A stretch of DNA of 64,000 bases from Pseudoflavonifractor sp. AF19-9AC. Lineage in GTDB: Bacteria; Bacillota; Clostridia; Oscillospirales; Oscillospiraceae. Below are positions 24,014-31,940 of the stretch, in pieces. The stretch's first letter is position 1. Each line of letters opens with the position of its first letter. Both the position numbers and the translations under genes were made by a program. Under the pieces are notes generated by a model. It was not told the DNA's origin. It saw nothing but the letters and a program-made list of their open reading frames with translations, and ran no database searches. The stretch lies in assembly GCF_003478995.1 (NCBI RefSeq), contig NZ_QUGI01000005.1, positions 1 to 64,000 of the forward strand. The letters are read 5' to 3'.

Positions 24014-26188
24014 ATGGCACGGGAGAAAACAGTGTCTAAGAAGCCCGCAGGAGCGGAGACAGCGCCAGTGGAGGAGAAGACCCCCGCCGCCGTGAATGTC
24101 CTGTCGGAGAAAGCGGCTGTACCTGCCGCCGTGGAGAAGAAGGCTGCGCCCGCAGAGGAAAAGACGGCGGGCACGGAGAAGAAAACAACTGCGGCCCGGA
24201 AAAAGACCGCTGCTGCCTCCAAGAAGACTGCAGCCGGAAAGAAGACCACCGCAAAGAGAACCACCGCTGGAACAAAAGCGGCTCCCGCGACGGAGGAGAA
24301 GGTCGCCGCCCCCGTGGAGCTCAAGGCCGAGCCTGTGAAGGAAACTGCTGCCCCTGTGGAGAAGAAGGTTGAGCCTGTGAAGGAAGCTGCTGCCCCCGTG
24401 GAGAAGAAGGCAGAGCCTGTAAAGGAAGCCGCCATCCCCGTGGAGGTCAAGGCCGAGCCTGCAAAGGAAGCCGTCGCCCCTGTGGAGGTCAAGGCGGAGC
24501 CCGCCAAGGAAGCTGTCGCTGCCCCTGCGGAAGGCAAGAATGAGACGGGGAAGAAAAAGACTGCGTCCGCAGAGAAGACCGCCTCTGGTGCGAAGAAGGC
24601 CGGGACTTCCGGCAAGAAGCGTGCTTCGGCCAAGAAGGCGGAGCCCGAGGAGAAGAAGGACGAGCCTGTCGTCACCGTGGAGGAGACCGCCCCTGTGGAG
24701 GAGTCCGCTCCCGTGAATGAGGTGTCCAACCTGCCCCGCCGGAGCATTGCCTTCATCGGCTCGGAGTGCCACCCCTTTGTGAAGACGGGCGGCCTGGGTG
24801 ACGTGATGTACGCCCTGCCCCGGGAGCTGGCCCGGCTCAACTGTGACGTGCGTGTGATTCTGCCCCGCTACGCCTGCATCCCCAAGGAGTACCAGGACAA
24901 GATGGTCTACCGGGGCGAGTTCTACATGGACCTGGGCAAGACCGGCCGCAACTACTATGTGGGCATCATGGAGTACATCTGGGACGGCGTGGTGTACGAC
25001 TTCATTGACAACCAGGAGTTCTTCACCTCCGGTAATCCCTACACCAACCTGGTGGATGACATCCCCAAGTACTGCTTCTTCAGCAAGGCAGCTCTGGCGG
25101 CCCTGAACTACATGAACTGGATTCCCGACATTGTCCACTGCCACGACTGGCAGGCGGCTTTGGTGCCCGTCTATCTGCGCACCCTGTTCCGGGATACCCC
25201 GGTGGGCCGCGCCAAGTCCATCCTCACCATTCACAACCTGCGCTTCCAGGGCGTCTACAACATCCCCACCATCCAGTACTGGTCCGGCCTGCCCCGGGAG
25301 GTTTTCGGCATGGGCGCTCTGCAGCAGAACTGGGTGGACGCCAACATGCTCAAGGGCGGCCTGGCCTATGCCGACCGCATCACCACCGTCAGCGGCACCT
25401 ACGCCGGAGAAATTCAGACCAGCGAGTACGGCGAGGGCCTGGAGGACCACCTGCGTTACCACAGCGGCAAGCTCCGCGGCATTGTGAACGGCATTGACTA
25501 CGGCATGTGGAACCCGGAGACCGACCCCGCTCTGGCGGAGAACTACGGCCTGGGCAACGTGCTGGACCACAAGATGGCCAATAAGCTGGCGCTGCAGAAG
25601 GAGCTTGGCTTGGAGGAGAATACGGACAAGTTCGTCATCGGCCTTGTTTCCCGGCTCACCGACCAGAAGGGTCTGGACCTGGTCAACGCCATTGTCCCCC
25701 AGATTCTGGACGGCAACACCCAGATGGTGGTGCTGGGCACCGGCGACAAGCGGTATGAGGACGCCTTCCGGTTCTATGAGGACGCCTACAAGGGCACTTT
25801 CAGCGCCTGCATCCAGTATGACGAGGCCCGGGCCCACCGCATCTACGCCGGCGCCGATGCCCTGCTGGTGCCCTCCCGCTTTGAGCCCTGCGGCCTGACC
25901 CAGCTCAACGCCATGCACTACGGCACCCTGCCCATCGTCCGGGAGACCGGCGGCCTGAAGGACACCGTGGAGCCCTACAACGAGTTCACCGGTGACGGCA
26001 ACGGCTTTACCTTCGACCGCTACGACGCGGGCCTGCTGCTGGGTGCCATCAACCGGGCCAAGACCCTCTACTTTGATAACCGCTACCACTGGGATGAGGT
26101 GGTCCAGCGGGATATGGATAAGGACGTGTCCTGGGAGCTGTCCGCAAGACAGTACAAGGACCTCTACCTGGAGCTCACCCAGTGGTAA
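24014..26188 (+). CDS. glgA: Glycogen synthase (GT5) with long Lys/Ala/Pro/Glu-rich N-terminal tail
   Basis: 724 residues from ATG 24014 (GGGAAAGGAAG upstream), about 240 longer than usual GlgA. Residues 1-240 are low complexity: repeats of the type EPVKEAAAPVEKKAEPVK and lysine clusters (AARKKTAAASKKTAA), resembling histone-H1-like tails. The catalytic part begins near 243 with SIAFIGSECHPFVKTGGLGD; Lys257 is the ADP-glucose-binding lysine of the KxGGLGD motif. Later motifs include DIVHCHDWQAALVPVY, LTIHNLRFQGVYN, GIVNGIDYGMWNP, SRLTDQKGLDLV and the donor-site loop SRFEPCGLTQLNAMHYG. It adds glucose from ADP-glucose to alpha-1,4-glucan. No other glycogen gene is in the window. The tail may bind nucleic acid, polymer or membrane; that is a guess. 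Confidence 0.95.
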   Translation: MAREKTVSKKPAGAETAPVEEKTPAAVNVLSEKAAVPAAVEKKAAPAEEKTAGTEKKTTAARKKTAAASKKTAAGKKTTAKRTTAGTKAAPATEEKVAAPVELKAEPVKETAAPVEKKVEPVKEAAAPVEKKAEPVKEAAIPVEVKAEPAKEAVAPVEVKAEPAKEAVAAPAEGKNETGKKKTASAEKTASGAKKAGTSGKKRASAKKAEPEEKKDEPVVTVEETAPVEESAPVNEVSNLPRRSIAFIGSECHPFVKTGGLGDVMYALPRELARLNCDVRVILPRYACIPKEYQDKMVYRGEFYMDLGKTGRNYYVGIMEYIWDGVVYDFIDNQEFFTSGNPYTNLVDDIPKYCFFSKAALAALNYMNWIPDIVHCHDWQAALVPVYLRTLFRDTPVGRAKSILTIHNLRFQGVYNIPTIQYWSGLPREVFGMGALQQNWVDANMLKGGLAYADRITTVSGTYAGEIQTSEYGEGLEDHLRYHSGKLRGIVNGIDYGMWNPETDPALAENYGLGNVLDHKMANKLALQKELGLEENTDKFVIGLVSRLTDQKGLDLVNAIVPQILDGNTQMVVLGTGDKRYEDAFRFYEDAYKGTFSACIQYDEARAHRIYAGADALLVPSRFEPCGLTQLNAMHYGTLPIVRETGGLKDTVEPYNEFTGDGNGFTFDRYDAGLLLGAINRAKTLYFDNRYHWDEVVQRDMDKDVSWELSARQYKDLYLELTQW

Positions 26189-26237
26189 GCGGCCGGCCGC
26201 TTGACCGGGCAGATGCCAGACAATCATAAGAAACAGA

Positions 26238-26276
26238 AAACGCCTGTGCAGCCTTGGGGCTGCACAGGCGTTTCTT
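26238..26276 (+). terminator. Terminator of glgA
   Basis: Perfect 16-bp stem AAACGCCTGTGCAGCC (26238-26253) with 26258-26273, TTGG loop, then CTTTG. Confidence 0.9.
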
Positions 26277-26285
26277 TGCACCAAA

Positions 26286-26326
26286 AAAGCAGGCCAGGCA
26301 GAATCTGTTTCTGCCTGGCCTGCTTT
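26286..26326 (-). terminator. Terminator of the minus-strand epimerase genes (bidirectional)
   Basis: Stem of about 18 bp, AAAGCAGGCCAGGCAGAA (26286-26303) with 26309-26326. Read on the minus strand it ends in TTTTTT, so it serves the convergent epimerase operon. Confidence 0.88.
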
Positions 26327-26388
26327 ATAGGAAAGGAGGGAAAATCAAACAGACAATGCCCGCCCATAAAAGGCGGAAGGGGACTCGC

Positions 26389-27246
26389 TCAGAGAGCGAT
26401 GTCTTTTACGGCGGCATCCAGGGCGCTGCGGAGGAACCGGTTGTTGTCGGCCAGAATCTGCTTCCAGTCTCCTTCCGGCGCATACCAGAACTCGCCTACA
26501 AATTGCCGGACGCCCAGCTCCAGACAACAGCGGGCTACCGTGGGAAAATCCACGTGGCCCTCGCCGAAGGGAACCTCCCGGAACACGCCGGGACGGGTTT
26601 CTTTTAAATGGGCGGCGGCAAAATGTCCGCGGCCCAGAGCAATATCCTGGCAGACGTCGTACTGGTACAGCACAGCCGCGTTGGTGAGGTTCCCCATATC
26701 GGGATAAATCTGAAGGTATGGGGAGCGGATTTCATCCACCCAGAACATGGCCTTCTGGACGGTGTTCATAAACTGGGTTTCCATGGTTTCAAATCCCAGC
26801 ATAACTCCGCGGCGGGCCGCATATGCCACCGCTGTGCGGAGCCCCTGGGCAAAGAACTGCCTGGTCTGGGGTGTGGAGGGCTCATAATAGACGTCATACC
26901 CCGCCAGCTGAATCAGCCGGATTCCAAGGGCGGAGGCCAGATCCACAGCCTTTTCCAAAATTTCCTGGCTCTTTTGCCGGATTTCCGGATCCGGATGCCC
27001 CATAGGAAAGCTGCGGTGTCCGGACAGGCAGATGGAACGGATGGGCACCCCGGTTTGCTGCTGGTCCAGCCAGAGACGATGCAACTCCTCTGGAGTCCAA
27101 TCCAGACGGCTCAGCTTTTCCGGGCTTTCATCGATGGACAGCTCCAGATAATCAAAACCTGCTTGCTTGGCTGCCTCCAGCTTTTCGCGAAGGGAAAGGG
27201 TATTGGGCATGCTTTTCTCATAAAGCCCCAGGGAATAACATGGCAT
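26389..27246 (-). CDS. ulaE: L-xylulose-5-phosphate 3-epimerase (UlaE/SgbU-type)
   Basis: 285 residues from ATG 27246, with GGAGGG 6 bp upstream; the frame is open further but this start gives the family length (about 284). It opens with SLGLYEKSMPNTLSLREKL and has the TIM-barrel sugar-phosphate epimerase landmarks DYLELSIDES, SICLSGHRSFPMG, GFETMETQFMNTV, YPDMGNLTNA, HLKETRPGVFREVPFGEG and FVGEFWYAPEG, where the Glu, Asp, His and Glu metal ligands are expected. In the known ascorbate route it converts L-xylulose 5-phosphate to L-ribulose 5-phosphate, the substrate of the gene just upstream on the same strand. A 126-bp gap separates the two. Confidence 0.93.
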   Translation of the reverse strand: MPCYSLGLYEKSMPNTLSLREKLEAAKQAGFDYLELSIDESPEKLSRLDWTPEELHRLWLDQQQTGVPIRSICLSGHRSFPMGHPDPEIRQKSQEILEKAVDLASALGIRLIQLAGYDVYYEPSTPQTRQFFAQGLRTAVAYAARRGVMLGFETMETQFMNTVQKAMFWVDEIRSPYLQIYPDMGNLTNAAVLYQYDVCQDIALGRGHFAAAHLKETRPGVFREVPFGEGHVDFPTVARCCLELGVRQFVGEFWYAPEGDWKQILADNNRFLRSALDAAVKDIAL

Positions 27247-27372
27247 AAGCGGACCCTCCATGATAAAAATATGGTTCCGGTTCGGATGAGACAGGCTGTG
27301 GTGAGCGCGGGGCATATCGGCACCGTGTCAGGACAGACAGCACGGCCGCGCTATGCTGCAGATTTTCGGGGA

Positions 27373-28071
27373 TTATCGCTGGCCGTAATAAGCGTGGGCT
27401 CCATGCTTGCGCAAATAGTGCTTGTCCAAAAGCTCCTGCTGCATGTGGGGCGGACGCTGGAAGTGGGGGAAGGACAGCGTATGCCATGCAATCCTGGCGC
27501 AGGTTTCCAGAACTGCTGCGTTATGGACGGCGTCAGAAGGGGAGGTTCCCCAGGCAAAGGGGCCATGCCCATAGACCAGAACGGCGGGCATCTGGTTGGG
27601 ATCCAGGTCGGAGAAACGCTCCACAATGACTTTTCCGGTCTCCCATTCGTAGGAACCCTGAATTTCTTCGGGCCTCATGGGGCGGGTACAGGGGATTTCC
27701 CCATAGAAGTAGTCCGCATGGGTTGTGCCGAGGGCGGGGATCCCCACGCCAATTTGGGAAAACGTGGTGGCCCATTCGCTGTGGGTATGTACGATACCAC
27801 CGATCTGAGGGAAATTGCGGTATAACTCAAGGTGTGTGTCGGTATCTGAGGACGGATTTAAATGTCCCTCCACTCGTTTGCCCGTCTCCAGGGAAACCAC
27901 CACCATATCCTGCGCCGTAAGTTGTTCATATTCCACGCCGGAAGGCTTGATCACCATTAACCCCTGTTCACGGTCAATTCCGGAGACGTTGCCCCAGGTA
28001 AAGGTAACCAGACCAAGGGCGGGCAGCTGAAGATTTGCTTCCAGCACCTGCTGTTTCAGTTCTTCCAACAT
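27373..28071 (-). CDS. ulaF: L-ribulose-5-phosphate 4-epimerase (UlaF/AraD-type)
   Basis: 232 residues, normal family length, from ATG 28071 behind AAAGGAGTGAACATCT. Class II aldolase/epimerase fold. Visible motifs: [21 protein letters not shown] for phosphate binding, Asp76 in [11 protein letters not shown], metal ligands His95 and His97 in [10 protein letters not shown], and YGHGPFAWG with the third histidine. It interconverts L-ribulose 5-phosphate and D-xylulose 5-phosphate, which enters the pentose phosphate pathway. Paired with the UlaE-type enzyme it forms the lower half of L-ascorbate (or L-xylulose) breakdown. No arabinose isomerase or kinase is nearby, which favours the Ula role over AraD. 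Confidence 0.94.
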   Translation of the reverse strand: MLEELKQQVLEANLQLPALGLVTFTWGNVSGIDREQGLMVIKPSGVEYEQLTAQDMVVVSLETGKRVEGHLNPSSDTDTHLELYRNFPQIGGIVHTHSEWATTFSQIGVGIPALGTTHADYFYGEIPCTRPMRPEEIQGSYEWETGKVIVERFSDLDPNQMPAVLVYGHGPFAWGTSPSDAVHNAAVLETCARIAWHTLSFPHFQRPPHMQQELLDKHYLRKHGAHAYYGQR

Positions 28072-28077
28072 AGATGT

Positions 28078-28193
28078 TCACTCCTTTAATTTTTCCTGCA
28101 GATGGTCCCGCACATAGGGAATAAGCAGAACCAGCTCAGAAAGTGGATAAACTGGGGGATATACGGAAGCGGGTGATCGTTTTAGTTCATAAC
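28078..28193 (-). pseudogene. Possible C-terminal remnant of a lost gene
   Basis: Between the terminator at 28194-28239 and ulaF the minus strand can be read as an open stretch (SPASVYPPVYPLSELVLLIP and then YVRDHLQEKLKE) that stops at 28080, just at the ribosome site of ulaF. It looks more protein-like than random sequence and has no start of its own. It could be the tail of a deleted enzyme of the same operon. Weak evidence. Confidence 0.3.
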
Positions 28194-28239
28194 AAAAGCG
28201 AGGCAGACGGGATATGATCCTGATGGCTGCCTCGCTTTT
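28194..28239 (-). terminator. Terminator of the FG-GAP-like gene
   Basis: AAAAGCGAGGCAG (28194-28206) pairs with CTGCCTCGCTTTT (28227-28239), 13 bp perfect. Read on the minus strand it ends TTTTGTT; it also has T's on the plus side. Confidence 0.85.
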
Positions 28240-28285
28240 TATTAAGAAATAAAAGGTCGAGGAACCGGGGCAAGGACCTGCCGGC

Positions 28286-29335
28286 TCAGTGGATGATATA
28301 ATATGCGACCTCGTCAATTTCACGGTTGGCAGAGAGGAGAATATCCTTCCCGTCGACCCGGTCATAGAGAACATTTGCAGCGCCGACGTCATGGTCGATC
28401 ACCGTATAGGCGTAATCTCCGGGCTCCGGGCCCTTGTGGTACAGGGCCAGAAGATCCCGCTCACCTTTGCGGGCGCCCAGAACCGCACAGTCCAGCCCGT
28501 TCAGCTGCGCACAGCAAATGGCGTGCCCAAACTGGAAGGGACGATCCAGCGCGTAGACTTGCTGATAGCCATTGGGAGAATCGTGATAGACCGAAACAAA
28601 ATCGCCGTGAAAGGGCTCCAACGTTACAAGCTCAGGCAGCCCGTCGTGGTCCAGGTCAACCAGGAGAGCGTCACTGATGGGCTTGTCCAGAAGCTGCCGA
28701 ATGGTCCATTGCCCCTGAGGAGACTCGGGGGGGATAAACAAATAGACGCCGCTGTCGGCGGTGACCAGACCGGCTTCGGTATTCTCCAGCTTGACACGGC
28801 AATAGCCGTGATTTTGGGTAAGGTTGTCTTTGAGGACCGTCAGAGCAAGAGGGGACTGAACAGACTGAGGGAAGTCGGGAGAAAGCGCAGCGGCGTAGAC
28901 CTTGCCCGGGTGCGTCCAGTCATCTTTGTAATCTCTCCCTGAACAGAGGGTGCATGCCAAAAGGTATTGCACGCCGTTACGAGTCAGAAGATCAAACCGG
29001 TGCACATGAGGCAGTTCAGCCAGAGTTGTTACCTTCCAGGGACCAGGGTGTTCAGGCGGCTCTACCAATACAATGCTGGCCTGCTTGGAGTCATTGGGAG
29101 AATACATGCGGTGGGTTGCCAGGAATTTTCCGTCGGTTCCGGGAATCCACACCATAGACATGGTGCCGCCGGGTTCTGACCAAATTTCCTCCTCCACATT
29201 GCCGTGGGTATCCACCAGCAGACACGAATAATTTTTTTCCGAGGCCACCAAATAGTGCAGTTTGTCACGATAGCGAAGGGGAGCCAGACAGTAGCATTTT
29301 GTCAAATGGGTGACAAGTTTTTTCTCAATGTTCAT
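28286..29335 (-). CDS. FG-GAP/VCBS-like beta-propeller protein of unknown function
   Basis: 349 residues from ATG 29335, 8 bp after AGGAGT; a GTG at 29344 would overlap that site. No signal peptide or membrane helix, so cytoplasmic. It is beta-rich with blade-like repeats; SDALLVDLDHDGLPELVTLEP matches the calcium-type loop of FG-GAP/VCBS repeats, and EVAYYIIH closes the protein. Related proteins sit beside sugar-acid catabolic genes in some Firmicutes, but no reaction is established that I can name. It is driven by a consensus promoter divergent from the PfkB kinase, so it should share the regulation of the ascorbate-like pathway. It could be a lactonase-like or sensor propeller. Confidence 0.8.
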   Translation of the reverse strand: MNIEKKLVTHLTKCYCLAPLRYRDKLHYLVASEKNYSCLLVDTHGNVEEEIWSEPGGTMSMVWIPGTDGKFLATHRMYSPNDSKQASIVLVEPPEHPGPWKVTTLAELPHVHRFDLLTRNGVQYLLACTLCSGRDYKDDWTHPGKVYAAALSPDFPQSVQSPLALTVLKDNLTQNHGYCRVKLENTEAGLVTADSGVYLFIPPESPQGQWTIRQLLDKPISDALLVDLDHDGLPELVTLEPFHGDFVSVYHDSPNGYQQVYALDRPFQFGHAICCAQLNGLDCAVLGARKGERDLLALYHKGPEPGDYAYTVIDHDVGAANVLYDRVDGKDILLSANREIDEVAYYIIH

Positions 29336-29365
29336 AACGATCACTCCTGTCCAAATAACGCGTTA

Positions 29366-29394
29366 ATTATATGTCCGAAACATGAAAATGTCAA
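29366..29394 (-). promoter_or_regulatory. Consensus promoter of the FG-GAP-like gene
   Basis: Minus strand TTGACA (29389-29394), 17-bp spacer, TATAAT (29366-29371): a perfect sigma-A consensus. GAAACATGAAAAT followed by CGTAAAA overlaps the -35 (29377-29403) and resembles 31742-31763. Confidence 0.9.
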
Positions 29395-29443
29395 GTCGTA
29401 AAAACTGAAAAAACACAAAATATGAAAGAGTAATGATAGTTTA

Positions 29444-29473
29444 TTGACAATTAAAACTAACATATGCTATAAT
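29444..29473 (+). promoter_or_regulatory. Consensus promoter of the PfkB kinase
   Basis: TTGACA (29444-29449), 18-bp spacer, TATAAT (29468-29473). Its -35 lies 50 bp from that of the divergent gene. Two such strong promoters would need a repressor to be inducible, which fits the DeoR protein nearby. Confidence 0.9.
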
Positions 29474-29516
29474 CCAAGAAAACGGGCATAAAAATGGGCG
29501 GAATGAGGCGTATTAC

Positions 29517-30578
29517 ATGAAAAAATATGATTTTATGAGTTTCGGTGAGCCCAATATTCGGTTTACCCCCCCGGATCATGACCGGTTAGGGCAGGGAGAT
29601 ACCTTACAGCTTGGAATTGCGGCTGCGGAGCTGAATTGTTGCGTTAATATTTCAAATATGAGCGTGGAACGACTGATTCCCCGACTCCGCACCGCTTACA
29701 TCACAAAGCTGGTGGACAACTGGACCGGGCAATACATTGTAAACCGTGCCCAGATGTATGGCGTGGACATGAGCAATGTAGTGGTCGAACCCTTTGACAA
29801 CATTGGCCGCACGCGCAATGGCTTGGCATTTGTGGAAGTAGGGATTGGTCCCAGACCCAGTTATCAAATTTACGATCGGGGCCATACAGCGGTAAGCAAG
29901 ATTGCTCCGGGCGAAATTGACTGGAAAAGGGTGCTGGACACCCGGTGGTTCCATACCACCGGCATTGTGGCCGCGTTGGGGGAACATACCGGTGACGAGG
30001 TGGTAGCAGCGCTTAAGGCGGCCAAGGAAAATGGAGCATACACCAGTTATGATTTGAACTATCGCAGCACGCTTTGGGACATAGAGGAGGCGAGGAAAGT
30101 CGCCGAGGCGGCGATGCCCTATGTGGATGTGCTGTTTGGAATTGAAGCAGGCGCGGTATTGGGAATTCACAATGAGGAAGGGGAAGACAACTACTTCAGT
30201 GAGGACCCGGAGGATTATCGCAAACTTGCTCAAAAGATTATGCAGAAATACCCCAATTTGATGGCAATGGGGGCGTCACTGCGTCAGGTAAAGACGGCCT
30301 GCATCAATGATTGGCAGACCTGTATGCTGACAAGAAACGGGTTTTTCCTCTCCCCCAAGTATGAGAACGTGGAGATCCAGGATCGGATTGGAAGCGGAGA
30401 CAGCTTTGCGGCCGCCATTATATGGGGATTCCTGGAAGGGCATGAGGAGCAGGAAATCATCGACTTTGCAGGCGCATACTCTGCCCTGAGCCATACGGTA
30501 CGGAACGACTGGAATCTGGTCAGTCGGGAAGAGGCATATGCCCTGGCACGGGGAGGAAGTGCTCGGGTGAAACGGTAA
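29517..30578 (+). CDS. PfkB-family carbohydrate kinase
   Basis: 353 residues from ATG 29517. Ribokinase/PfkB fold: FMSFGEPNIRFTPPDHDRL opens like 2-keto-3-deoxygluconate kinases, VDNWTGQYIVNRAQMYGVD and RNGLAFVEVGIGPRP are substrate-lid strands, TSYDLNYRSTLW is the central strand, and IQDRIGSGDSFAAAIIWG holds the anion hole and catalytic Asp (GSGD in place of GAGD). It transfers phosphate from ATP to a sugar or sugar acid. In the usual ascorbate pathway the PTS phosphorylates the substrate; here an ABC importer brings it in unphosphorylated, so this kinase is the natural candidate for making the 6-phosphate. The substrate is inferred from context only. Confidence 0.9.
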   Translation: MKKYDFMSFGEPNIRFTPPDHDRLGQGDTLQLGIAAAELNCCVNISNMSVERLIPRLRTAYITKLVDNWTGQYIVNRAQMYGVDMSNVVVEPFDNIGRTRNGLAFVEVGIGPRPSYQIYDRGHTAVSKIAPGEIDWKRVLDTRWFHTTGIVAALGEHTGDEVVAALKAAKENGAYTSYDLNYRSTLWDIEEARKVAEAAMPYVDVLFGIEAGAVLGIHNEEGEDNYFSEDPEDYRKLAQKIMQKYPNLMAMGASLRQVKTACINDWQTCMLTRNGFFLSPKYENVEIQDRIGSGDSFAAAIIWGFLEGHEEQEIIDFAGAYSALSHTVRNDWNLVSREEAYALARGGSARVKR

Positions 30579-30621
30579 TCCGATTTTGTGGTGATAGGCG
30601 ATTTAATGCATAAAATAAGAA

Positions 30622-30660
30622 CCCCCGGCAGGAAGCCACAAACTTCCTGCCGGGGGCTTT
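30622..30660. terminator. Bidirectional terminator between kinase and DeoR gene
   Basis: CCCCCGGCAGGAAG (30622-30635) pairs perfectly with 30643-30656, then CTTTGTT on the plus side and TTCTTATTTTA on the minus side. Confidence 0.88.
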
Positions 30661-30693
30661 GTTATGGGAATAAAGGGGGAGGGAGGCATGCGT

Positions 30694-31527
30694 TCAGTCG
30701 GGCTGATCGGCAAAAATGACCTGAACGCCGCAATCCTGAATTTTGCGGATTTCCTCCTCGTCTGCTGTGGAGAGGGTAACCAGAATATCAATGTCCTGAA
30801 TGGGACAGGTAATAAAGCTGTGCGAACGGCCGATTTTGCTGGGATCTGCGGCTACAATGTGCTTTCCTTCGCAGTTGTGGAGCATGATATTGTTGATTTC
30901 ACGCTCCTGATGCAACGTTGTAGTAATTCCGTTGGCAGCAGAAATACCGCTGACACCCAGAATGCAAGAGGTGGCAATCACACGGGAGAGGGAGTCCTTG
31001 GCAATACTGCCCACCATGGACTGGGTGCGGACAAAGTGTTCTCCGCCGGTAATGGTCATTTCCACGTCAGCGGGACGCTCTACCAGCGCGATGGCAGCGT
31101 TGTTGGTAAAAACATGGAGATGTTTGTTGGCCACATAACGCAGAAGGTATAGCACAGTGGTTCCCGAATTCATGAACACAATTTCGTCATTTTCCAGTAA
31201 GGTAGCCACTTTTTTGCAAATCAGGTCCTTTTCTTCGGCGTGCAGTGCCTGCCGGGTAAGAATTCGCTGCGAAAACAGCCCGGGGGAAGAGAGATTCAAT
31301 TCGGGTTCTGAATTCGGAAGCTCCTCAGGCTCCTGGGACATGCGCACGCCGCCGAAGACGCGTTTAAGCTGGGCAGTATGCTCCAGGGCGTTCAGATCAC
31401 GTCGGATGGTCACTTCGCTGACGTTAAAATGACGGCTTAAATCTCGGATGTATAACAGCTTTCCGGACTGGAGCTGTTCTAAAATTTGTTGCTGCCGTGC
31501 TTGCACGTTTTGCAGAGAATTTTTCAT
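30694..31527 (-). CDS. DeoR-family repressor of the ascorbate-like island
   Basis: 277 residues from ATG 31527. N-terminal DeoR helix-turn-helix (RQQQILEQLQSGKLLYI, RHFNVSEVTIRRDLNALE, LKRVFGGVRM) and a C-terminal sugar-phosphate-sensing domain (FMNSGTTVLYLLRYV, FTNNAAIAL, ITGGEHFVRTQSMVG, VSGISAANGITT, VAADPSKIGRSHSFI, the last typical of DeoR proteins). It is divergent from the UlaG gene and convergent with the kinase. By analogy with UlaR it should repress the island until a phosphorylated pathway intermediate binds. Position and family support this; the effector is unproven. Confidence 0.95.
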   Translation of the reverse strand: MKNSLQNVQARQQQILEQLQSGKLLYIRDLSRHFNVSEVTIRRDLNALEHTAQLKRVFGGVRMSQEPEELPNSEPELNLSSPGLFSQRILTRQALHAEEKDLICKKVATLLENDEIVFMNSGTTVLYLLRYVANKHLHVFTNNAAIALVERPADVEMTITGGEHFVRTQSMVGSIAKDSLSRVIATSCILGVSGISAANGITTTLHQEREINNIMLHNCEGKHIVAADPSKIGRSHSFITCPIQDIDILVTLSTADEEEIRKIQDCGVQVIFADQPD

Positions 31528-31620
31528 GACATCAACAGCTTTCCTTTTATTTCTAGATACTTGGCTACACCTGACACATTGTGCCTAGCCCCGTATTCGC
31601 ACTTAAAAGACTATAAGTTA

Positions 31621-31649
31621 ATCATAAACAAGAACAAAAGATTTGTCAA
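31621..31649 (-). promoter_or_regulatory. Promoter of the DeoR gene
   Basis: Minus strand TTGACA (31644-31649), 17-bp spacer, TATGAT (31621-31626), about 95 bp before the start codon. Confidence 0.8.
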
Positions 31650-31808
31650 ACAAATTATTCCAGCACTGGGAAAAAACTTGGCAATACGGCCTGAAGCCTT
31701 GAAAATCAGGCGATGCAGGGAAACTAAACCTATGGCGAGATGAAACATAAAATAGACGTAAAACGATAGAAAAAGATTCGTATTGCACAGATAATTGAAA
31801 GATGCGAC

Positions 31809-31837
31809 TTGACACACACGTAAATTGAGTATATAAT
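31809..31837 (+). promoter_or_regulatory. Consensus promoter of the UlaG/transporter operon
   Basis: TTGACA (31809-31814), 17-bp spacer, TATAAT (31832-31837). It lies in an A/T-rich 413-bp gap (31528-31940) with no gene. A motif GAAACATAAAAT plus CGTAAAAC at 31742-31764 resembles one in the 29345-29516 gap. Confidence 0.92.
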
Positions 31838-31940
31838 ACAAAACAACACAGAATAAAGTAGAAAAAATAAGAAAAATATATAAATATATGAATGATATAA
31901 GAAAAAAGACGGTTTTCTGTGGGAGGAGGAACATTTACGA

